Shown here piece after piece: positions 1 through 5,683 of a stretch of 5,683 nucleotides of DNA. Below the pieces are notes generated by a model, which was given only the letters and a program-made list of their open reading frames with translations, was not told the origin of the DNA and ran no database searches. The DNA comes from Flavobacterium psychrophilum (lineage in GTDB: Bacteria; Bacteroidota; Bacteroidia; Flavobacteriales; Flavobacteriaceae). The DNA lies in contig CAMBHH010000206.1 in the NCBI GenBank assembly GCA_945866505.1, forward strand, positions 1-5,683, given 5' to 3'. Made by a program: the position numbers and the translations under genes. Position 1 is the first letter of the stretch. Every line of letters starts with the position of its first letter.

Positions 1-2781
1 TCATTGTCTTTTCCAATGATGTTGTTTACAGTAACTTCAAAAAACCCAAAATTTGATGCTAAGTTTTTGAATAATTATGCTAGTATCAATATAGTGGATC
101 AGTTATCCCGTATAAAAGGGGTGGGTGAAGTTTCCCTTTTTGGTGGAAGTGATTATTCCATGCGGATTTGGTTAAAACCCGATATCATGTCAAAATTAGG
201 ATTGACGGTAGATGAGGTCAAAAATGCCTTGAACGCTCAAAATATGATTAGCCCCGGTGGTAAATTTGGAGCTGAACCGGCACCACTAGGAACTGATTTT
301 ACTTATGGAGTAACACTTCAAGACCGTTTAGTTACTGAAAAACAATTTGCAAATATTGTGGTGCGAAGTAAGGATGATGGATCACAAGTTTTGTTAAGTG
401 ACATTTCTCGCATTGAATTGGGATCAGAAAACTACAGTTCAAGTGCTAGAAGAAACAGTTCACCTAGTGCGGTAATAGCCATGTACCAAATGCCAGGTAG
501 TAATGCGTTAGAAGTTGCAGAAAATGCAAAAAATGCGATGAAAGAAATTGCAGAAAAATTCCCTAAAGATATTGAATATCAAGAATCTTTAGATACTACA
601 CTTGCTATTACCGCTGGAGTCGAAGATATAGTTCATACCTTGTTTGAAGCAATAATACTGGTTATTCTCGTAGTATTTATATTTCTACAAAACTGGCGTG
701 CCACTTTAATCCCTTTAATCACGGTACCAGTATCGTTAATAGGAACGATTGCTGTTTTTCCTTTATTAGGATTTTCTATAAATACACTGTCGTTATTAGG
801 ATTGGTGCTAGCTATCGGAATTGTAGTCGATGATGCCATCGTGGTAGTGGAAGCGGTGATTCACCACATCGAAAAAGGAAAGACGCCGCGAGAGGCCACT
901 ATTCAAGCAATGAAAGAAGTTTCTGGACCTGTAATTGCAATTGCCTTGATTTTATGTGCTGTATTTATTCCTGTAGCAATGACACCGGGAATTACAGGTC
1001 GTTTTTACCAACAATTTGCCATTACCATCGCCGTTTCTGTTGCATTTTCTGCTTTTAGCGCTTTGTCGCTAAGTCCTGCTCTGTGCGCAATGCTATTGAA
1101 ACCAACAAAACCAGTTGAAGAACAAACAGGTTGGCTGGCCAAATTTTTTGCAGGCTTCAACAGAATTTTCGAAAAAGTAACCGGCGGTTATTTGAATGGA
1201 GCTACTTTCTTTGCAAAAAAATCATTGCGTATTGTTGCCTTACTGGGTGTAGTTTTAATTGCTGTTACTTTGTTAGGCAAAAGAATTCCAATGGGATTCA
1301 TTCCCGAAGAAGATCAAGGATATGCATTGGTCAACATATCATTACCACCTGCATCTTCGTTGCAACGAACCGATGAAATTGCAAAACAAATAGATAATTT
1401 TTTGTCAAAAGAAGAATCAATACTTTCCTATACCACAATCAACGGATTTAGTATGCTAACGGGATCTTATCAATCCAATAGCGCTTTTGTTTTCATCTCC
1501 TTAAAACCTTGGGAAGAAAGATCCGAAACCGCTCAGCAATTTATAGATAAATTAAATAAAAAACTTTCAACCCAAATCACCAAAGCCACTGCATTTGCTT
1601 TTGGCCCACCAGCGATTCAAGGTTTGGGAGCTTCTGCAGGTTTTAGTTTAATTTTACAAGATAGAGGGGGTAATTCCCCACAATATCTAGCGCAGCAAAC
1701 TCAAGCATTTATAGCGGCGGCTCAAAAACGTCCCGAAATAAGAAGGATTTACACTACTTATAATGCTGGTACACCGCAAGTAAAATTAGAAATTGATACG
1801 GATAAAGCAATGAAATTGGGAGTTCCTGTTTCTAAAGTCACCGAAGCCTTAGGAGCATTTCTAGGCGGTACGTATGTAAATGATTTCAATCGTTTTGGGA
1901 GACAATTTAAAGTTTTTCTACAAGGTGAAGCGGCTGATCGGGTGAAACCTGAAAACTTAAATTTGATTTATGTAAAAAATGATAAAGGGGATATGTTGCC
2001 AATATCAACATTAGTTACTGCCACAAAAGTTACTGGGCCTGAATTTACAAACCGTCTGAATCTATTCCGTTCCGCTGAAATAGGAGGAGGGCCTGCTAAG
2101 GGGTACAGCTTCATTCAAGCTCAAGACGCTTTAGAGGAAGTTGCAAAAGAAACCCTACCTGCTGATATGAGTTACGATTTCATCAATCTTTCCTATCAGA
2201 TAAAACATTCACCAGGCGGAACTTCTGTGTTTTTGATGGCTTTATTATTCGTTTTCCTTATTTTGGCTGCCCAATACGAAAGTTGGAAGTTACCTTTTAG
2301 TGTTTTACTTGGAGCACCATTAGCTGTCTTTGGAGCATTCTTAGGCTTGTTTTTAGCACATTTCGGAAGTGAAGCCTACGTGAATAACGTTTTTGCACAA
2401 ATTGGATTGGTACTGCTCATAGGACTTGTAGCTAAAAATGCTATTCTTATAGTTGAATTTGCCAAAGAAGAACACGAAAGAGGAACTCCATTATACGAAG
2501 CAGCAATGATTTCGGCTAAACTTCGTTTCCGTCCAATTTTAATGACCGCCTTTGCTTTTATCTTAGGAGTCGTTCCCTTACTTACAGCTACTGGGGCTGG
2601 ATCTCAAGCGCGTATTGTGATGGGGATGACCGTTTTTGCAGGAATGTTAGTTGCTACAATTCTTGGAGTATTAATTGTGCCAGGGTTGTATGTAATGATT
2701 GAAAATATCGGCAAAAAGAAAGTAGAAACTGCAGCAACAGATAATAATATAGATACAAAAACAACAGATCATGAACAGTAA
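1..2781 (+). CDS. RND (HAE1/AcrB-like) efflux pump, inner-membrane permease subunit, 5'-partial
   Basis: This is the proton-driven inner-membrane pump of a tripartite efflux system; it collects substrates from the periplasm or outer membrane leaflet and passes them to an outer-membrane duct. The frame is open from base 1, so the gene starts outside the window. By recall alignment to AcrB (about 1050 residues) some 130 residues, including TM1, are missing. Numbering from the first visible codon, the proton-relay residues are all present: D277 and D278 in TM4 (VVDDAIVVVE), K812 in TM10 (AKNAILIVEFA), R842 and T849 (LRFRPILMT). GFIPEEDQG at 432-440 follows TM7. Approximate helices are TM2 211-231, TM4 264-287, TM8 742-763, TM10 800-822, TM11 844-864 and TM12 872-901, with the two large periplasmic porter/docking regions before TM2 and between TM7 and TM8. 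A hydrophilic Thr/Asn/Asp-rich tail ends the protein. No frameshift is seen. The downstream outer-membrane gene overlaps it, which supports an operon. Substrate is unknown; drug efflux is the family default. Confidence 0.96.
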   Translation, partial: SLSFPMMLFTVTSKNPKFDAKFLNNYASINIVDQLSRIKGVGEVSLFGGSDYSMRIWLKPDIMSKLGLTVDEVKNALNAQNMISPGGKFGAEPAPLGTDFTYGVTLQDRLVTEKQFANIVVRSKDDGSQVLLSDISRIELGSENYSSSARRNSSPSAVIAMYQMPGSNALEVAENAKNAMKEIAEKFPKDIEYQESLDTTLAITAGVEDIVHTLFEAIILVILVVFIFLQNWRATLIPLITVPVSLIGTIAVFPLLGFSINTLSLLGLVLAIGIVVDDAIVVVEAVIHHIEKGKTPREATIQAMKEVSGPVIAIALILCAVFIPVAMTPGITGRFYQQFAITIAVSVAFSAFSALSLSPALCAMLLKPTKPVEEQTGWLAKFFAGFNRIFEKVTGGYLNGATFFAKKSLRIVALLGVVLIAVTLLGKRIPMGFIPEEDQGYALVNISLPPASSLQRTDEIAKQIDNFLSKEESILSYTTINGFSMLTGSYQSNSAFVFISLKPWEERSETAQQFIDKLNKKLSTQITKATAFAFGPPAIQGLGASAGFSLILQDRGGNSPQYLAQQTQAFIAAAQKRPEIRRIYTTYNAGTPQVKLEIDTDKAMKLGVPVSKVTEALGAFLGGTYVNDFNRFGRQFKVFLQGEAADRVKPENLNLIYVKNDKGDMLPISTLVTATKVTGPEFTNRLNLFRSAEIGGGPAKGYSFIQAQDALEEVAKETLPADMSYDFINLSYQIKHSPGGTSVFLMALLFVFLILAAQYESWKLPFSVLLGAPLAVFGAFLGLFLAHFGSEAYVNNVFAQIGLVLLIGLVAKNAILIVEFAKEEHERGTPLYEAAMISAKLRFRPILMTAFAFILGVVPLLTATGAGSQARIVMGMTVFAGMLVATILGVLIVPGLYVMIENIGKKKVETAATDNNIDTKTTDHEQ
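2771..2781 (+). other. Overlapping start/stop of pump and outer-membrane genes
   Basis: The 11 bases ATGAACAGTAA contain the ATG of the outer-membrane gene and, in another frame, the TAA of the pump gene. The bases before the ATG (about 2750-2770) are A-rich and hold no GGAGG-like Shine-Dalgarno sequence, which is usual for Bacteroidota. The overlap shows that both genes share one transcript. Reinitiation by ribosomes finishing the pump gene is a reasonable inference but is not shown by the sequence. Confidence 0.75.
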
Positions 2782-4138
2782 ATTTAAAATAGTTGTTGTC
2801 ATCCTGATACTTGCCATCTTTCCTGTAGGTTGTTTGGTAGGACCTAAATATAAAAAACCCGAAGATACATATACTACTAATTATAGAAATGGAATTGCAA
2901 ATGCAGATACCTTAGCTTCCGTGGTTAACGTAAAATGGTTTGATCTTTTTAATGATGATGTTCTAAAGGGACTTATAAATAAAGGATTAGCCAATAATTA
3001 CGATATGAAAATTGCTATGGCACGTATCGAGAAAACAAGAGCAAATCTAGGGTACTCTAAGGCAGATTTTTTGCCATCAATTGGTTACGGTGCCAAAGTA
3101 AATAGCAACGAAAAAGCATTTCCTTTTTCTAATGCATCTGCTTCGATTTCTTGGGAATTGGACTTTTGGGGCAAAATTCGTCACGAAAATAGAGCCGTTC
3201 AAAATGAATTATTGGCTAGTGAAGAAGGACGCAAAGTAATTCTTTCCAATATAGTTAGTGATATTGCGGTGGCTTACTTCCAACTTCGTGATTATGACAA
3301 TCGTTTAATTATTGCAGAAAAGACTTTAGAATCAAGACGAAAAGGATATGAAATAATTAATCAAAGATTTAAAGCAGGATACGTTTCTGAAGTAGATTTA
3401 ATGCAAATAGAACAACAAGTGGCCATTGCTGAAGCAACTATTCCTAGTGTTAAACGTCAAATAACCAATTTTGAAAATACCATTTCAATTTTAATTGGTC
3501 AAATACCTGGTCCAATAGAACGAGGTAAATCCAATTCGGAACTGCAAGTATCAAACAATATACCGGTTTCAATTCCTTCGATTGTATTGAAAAACAGACC
3601 CGATGTAAATCAAGCAGAGCGAATTTACATGGCAGCCAATGAAAGAATTGGTGTAGCGCAAGCGATGCGTTTTCCATCGTTTAATATTGCTGCAATGGCT
3701 GGTTTTGCAAACAGTTCAGTGAGTTCATTATTTGATGGTTCTTCTTATCTACAAAACGCAACTGCTGGTGTAACTGGCCCAATTTTCAATTTTGGAAAGA
3801 ATAAGAGGAGAGTTGAAATTTATCGTCAAATGGCTGAAGAATCCAGACTTTCTTATCAAAAAACATGTTTAGTGGCGGTGGCAGAAGTGGAACAATCTTT
3901 GCAAAATGTAAAAACGTATAAAGAGGAATGGGCGGCTAGAAATAAACAAGTTATAGCGGCTAGAAAAAACTTAGAATTATCTAATGCTAGATACTTTAAC
4001 GGTTATGTTTCTTACCTTGAAGTATTGGATATTGAGCGATCTTTATTTGATGCTGAAATAAGTCTTTCACAGTTAACACAAAACCAACTCAGCTCTATGA
4101 TTCAATTGTATAAAGCATTAGGAGGCGGTTGGAATTAA
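2771..4138 (+). CDS. Outer-membrane efflux lipoprotein (TolC/OprM-like, NodT family)
   Basis: This is the trimeric outer-membrane channel that completes the efflux pump encoded just upstream. The protein is 455 residues, a normal length for the family. A basic N-terminus and a hydrophobic stretch (about 5-20) lead to Cys21, the likely lipidated residue, followed at once by the CLVGPKYKKPE sequence typical of OprM/NodT proteins. Two outer-membrane efflux repeats follow. The first holds LDFWGKIR (130-137) and RFKAGYVSEVDLMQIEQQ (199-216). The second holds GPIFNFGKNKRR (336-347) and RYFNGYVSYLEVLDIERS (407-424); the two GYVS segments show the internal duplication directly. RPDV lies at 276-279 and the end is the common QLYKALGGGW (445-454). 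The long Ala/Glu/Gln-rich stretches fit the periplasmic helical barrel. The ATG at 2771 is chosen because the signal peptide begins there; it lies 11 bases inside the pump gene. Residue -3 of the lipobox is Pro, which is unusual. Confidence 0.95.
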   Translation: MNSKFKIVVVILILAIFPVGCLVGPKYKKPEDTYTTNYRNGIANADTLASVVNVKWFDLFNDDVLKGLINKGLANNYDMKIAMARIEKTRANLGYSKADFLPSIGYGAKVNSNEKAFPFSNASASISWELDFWGKIRHENRAVQNELLASEEGRKVILSNIVSDIAVAYFQLRDYDNRLIIAEKTLESRRKGYEIINQRFKAGYVSEVDLMQIEQQVAIAEATIPSVKRQITNFENTISILIGQIPGPIERGKSNSELQVSNNIPVSIPSIVLKNRPDVNQAERIYMAANERIGVAQAMRFPSFNIAAMAGFANSSVSSLFDGSSYLQNATAGVTGPIFNFGKNKRRVEIYRQMAEESRLSYQKTCLVAVAEVEQSLQNVKTYKEEWAARNKQVIAARKNLELSNARYFNGYVSYLEVLDIERSLFDAEISLSQLTQNQLSSMIQLYKALGGGWN

Positions 4139-4187
4139 TACATTTTAGATAAACTCTAATTTTCTTTTTAAAGATTCAGTAAAAAGT

Positions 4188-4224
4188 AAAGGGGCTATTC
4201 ACAACAAGTGAAATAGCCCCTTTT
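4188..4224. terminator. Two-way intrinsic terminator between converging genes
   Basis: Bases 4188-4199 (AAAGGGGCTATT) pair perfectly with 4212-4223. A single unpaired A (4211) separates this 12-bp stem from a further 3-bp stem, CAC 4200-4202 with GTG 4208-4210, closing a 5-base loop AACAA. On the plus strand the GC-rich core is followed by TTTT (4221-4224), serving the efflux operon that ends at 4138. On the minus strand it is followed by TTTACTTTTTACT (complement of 4178-4190), serving the transporter gene whose stop is about 20 bases before the hairpin. The T-run is longer on the minus-strand side. The rest of the gap, 4139-4243, shows no gene or promoter. Confidence 0.88.
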
Positions 4225-4243
4225 GATTGAAATAGATAGAATA

Positions 4244-5683
4244 TCAACTCGCAAAGAGCAAGATGAGTAATTGGGCCACTAAAATTCTACTGATGGTTAC
4301 CAAAGGATAAACCGTAGCATACGATTGATTTGGAATATCAGAATCAAGATATTTTGTGCTAAATGCTAACGCAGCTGGGTCAGTATAAGAACCACTCATA
4401 ATCCCGACCATTTGGTAAAAATTAAGTTTAAAAATGAATCGGCTAATTACTACTAAAAGTGTCAATGGAATGAATGTAATATAGCAGCCATAATAAATCC
4501 ACATCCAACCGTTATTTTCAACAAAACTATCAGCAAAACCGTGACCAGCTTTTATTCCTACTGCCGCAAAGAATAGACAAATCCCGAAATCTTTCATAAA
4601 GTGAATCGCACCATTATTGATATACGAGTGAATTACTCCAACGCCTCCATATCTACTGATAAATAAAGCGGCTAAAAGTGGTCCTGCGGCCAATCCTAAT
4701 TTTAAAGGAACCGGCAAAGAGGGGATAAAAAACGGAATAGATCCAATAACAACTCCAAAAATTAATCCTCCAAAAAGGGAAAGAAAATCAGGTTCTAAAA
4801 GTATTTTTTTAGAATTCCCAATGATTTTTTCAGCTTCTTCAATGGCTTGTCTATTACCCACGACCATTAAGGTATCTCCGTAAAACAGCTCCAATGAAGG
4901 TTGTGCTAAAAGCTCTAATCCAGAACGAATAACACGGGTAACTCGCACATCATATTGATTGTACAAATCCAATTGTGCCAATGTTTTGTGAGTAGCGGTT
5001 TTATGGGTTACACTGATAATTTTAGTAGTAACATCATCTTCCGATTCTATAAATAAATCGCTTGATAATTTACCCACACGATCAATAAAAGTAGTGATAT
5101 CTTTTTGTTTTGCAACAACCATTAAAACATCTTTTTTATTGATAACAGCGTCTAATGAAGGGGAGTATACTACAGTAGTTCCGCTATGTTTTTGTCTTGA
5201 AATAATTACATCTTCAATTTTGTATTCTTTTAATATTTGTTTGATTGTTTTGCCAAAAACTTCAGGATTGGAAACTCTACATTTTTGACGAACAATTTTG
5301 TTCTCGGAATCTTTATTTTTTTCTTTGAGTAAACTAACTTCTTTATTCAAATCAATTTTCAAAAAGTTCTTTGACAATATAATAATTAATATGATCCCAA
5401 AAACTCCTATTGGATAAGTGATGGCATAAGCAATAGCAGGATCAGAGAAGTGATCGGCAGGAAGATTCAGTTGCTTTTGAATTTCGATAAGAGTCGATTT
5501 TGCAGCTCCTAATCCCGGAGTATTTGTTACAGAACCCGACATTAATCCAACGGCATTTTCTACTTTTATATTGGCAAATAGATGAATTAAGTAGGTGATA
5601 ATTCCTCCGAGAAATACGGTTCCAACTCCCAATGCATTAAAAATAAGCCCTTCTTTTTTAAACGAGGAAAAGAATGTGGGTCC
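4244..5683 (-). CDS. AspT/YidE/YbjL-family membrane transporter with two RCK_C domains, 5'-partial
   Basis: This is an inner-membrane transporter of the aspartate:alanine exchanger (AAEx) family, closest in layout to E. coli YidE, whose substrate is unknown. The frame stays open to the window edge: the 17 codons at 5633-5683 read GPTFFSSFKKEGLIFNA, matching the YidE segment after its GIQV motif. The TTG at 5632 is therefore an internal Leu. About 80 residues are missing against YidE (about 553); 479 are visible. From the first visible residue the order is: membrane half one with GLMSGSVTNTPGLG (46-59) and YAITYP (86-91); a charged linker (about 112-130); RCK_C domain one (about 131-205) and two (about 220-290), cytosolic regulatory folds that may bind a ligand; then membrane half two with GSIPFFIPSLPVPLKLG (about 314-330), GICLFFAAVGIKAG (367-380), GIMSGSYTDPAALAFS (427-442) and YATVYP (455-460). 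The paired motifs show the family's internal duplication. It ends in TGA at 4244-4246. It converges on the efflux operon and its promoter is outside the window. Confidence 0.93.
   Translation of the reverse strand, partial: GPTFFSSFKKEGLIFNALGVGTVFLGGIITYLIHLFANIKVENAVGLMSGSVTNTPGLGAAKSTLIEIQKQLNLPADHFSDPAIAYAITYPIGVFGIILIIILSKNFLKIDLNKEVSLLKEKNKDSENKIVRQKCRVSNPEVFGKTIKQILKEYKIEDVIISRQKHSGTTVVYSPSLDAVINKKDVLMVVAKQKDITTFIDRVGKLSSDLFIESEDDVTTKIISVTHKTATHKTLAQLDLYNQYDVRVTRVIRSGLELLAQPSLELFYGDTLMVVGNRQAIEEAEKIIGNSKKILLEPDFLSLFGGLIFGVVIGSIPFFIPSLPVPLKLGLAAGPLLAALFISRYGGVGVIHSYINNGAIHFMKDFGICLFFAAVGIKAGHGFADSFVENNGWMWIYYGCYITFIPLTLLVVISRFIFKLNFYQMVGIMSGSYTDPAALAFSTKYLDSDIPNQSYATVYPLVTISRILVAQLLILLFAS

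Noticed and set aside
633..839. Open stretch on the minus strand opposite the pump gene
   Set aside because: It lies wholly opposite conserved TM2-TM4 codons of the pump, has no recognisable domain, and reads as a shadow of the plus-strand gene.
1131..1376. Second open stretch on the plus strand inside the pump gene
   Set aside because: It is a different frame within well-conserved pump codons; its Cys/Arg-rich product resembles no family.
1666..1679. GGGGG-TAATT-CCCC mini-hairpin within the pump gene
   Set aside because: The 4-bp stem has no T-run and encodes a Gly-Gly-Asn-Ser-Pro turn in frame; it is probably chance from codon use.
3450..3677. Minus-strand open stretch opposite the outer-membrane channel gene
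   Set aside because: It is fully covered by the conserved channel gene and has no start context or homology.
4139..4243. Possible small RNA or promoter in the convergent gap
   Set aside because: The only structure is the terminator hairpin. I see no Bacteroidota -7 (TAnnTTTG) and -33 (TTTG) pair with suitable spacing, and no small open frame.
5094..5288. Plus-strand open stretch opposite the transporter's RCK_C region
   Set aside because: The minus-strand protein is clearly conserved here; the plus-strand reading is low-complexity and unrecognised.
1..5683. Possible mobile element, CRISPR array or defence system
   Set aside because: There are no terminal inverted repeats, regularly spaced direct repeats, transposase or nuclease motifs; all three genes belong to common housekeeping or efflux transporter families, and base use is even across the window.

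Overview
The window is AT-rich and carries three protein genes. It looks like chromosomal DNA from a member of the Bacteroidota, probably a Flavobacterium-like species. This assignment is an inference from three things: the AT-rich codon use, the lack of Shine-Dalgarno sequence before the one start codon that can be judged, and proteins that read like flavobacterial versions of common families. There is no 16S or other marker gene to confirm it.

Left part (1-4138, plus strand): the end of a tripartite efflux-pump operon. It begins inside an RND/HAE1 inner-membrane pump gene that lacks roughly its first 130 codons because the window starts there. An outer-membrane efflux lipoprotein of the NodT/OprM type follows, and its start overlaps the pump stop by 11 bases. 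The third part of such a pump, the periplasmic adaptor, is not in the window. By the usual gene order it would lie just upstream. The pump would use the proton gradient to move drugs or other amphiphilic compounds from the periplasm and inner membrane into the outer-membrane duct. The actual substrates cannot be read from the sequence.

Middle (4139-4243): a short gap between converging genes. Its main content is a strong hairpin with T-runs on both sides, which should stop transcription from both directions. I see no gene, promoter or RNA in it.

Right part (4244-5683, minus strand): an AspT/YidE/YbjL-type membrane transporter with two cytosolic RCK_C (TrkA-C) domains between two duplicated membrane halves. 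Its N-terminus runs off the right edge. The open frame continues to the last base of the window, so the TTG at 5632 is an internal leucine codon and not the start. This gene faces the pump operon and shares only the terminator with it, so a functional link is not suggested.

I found no mobile element, CRISPR array, tRNA, rRNA, riboswitch or convincing new system. The findings are modest: a two-way terminator, an overlapping start/stop, a non-standard lipobox, an unusual switch loop in the pump, and one residue change in a transporter signature.
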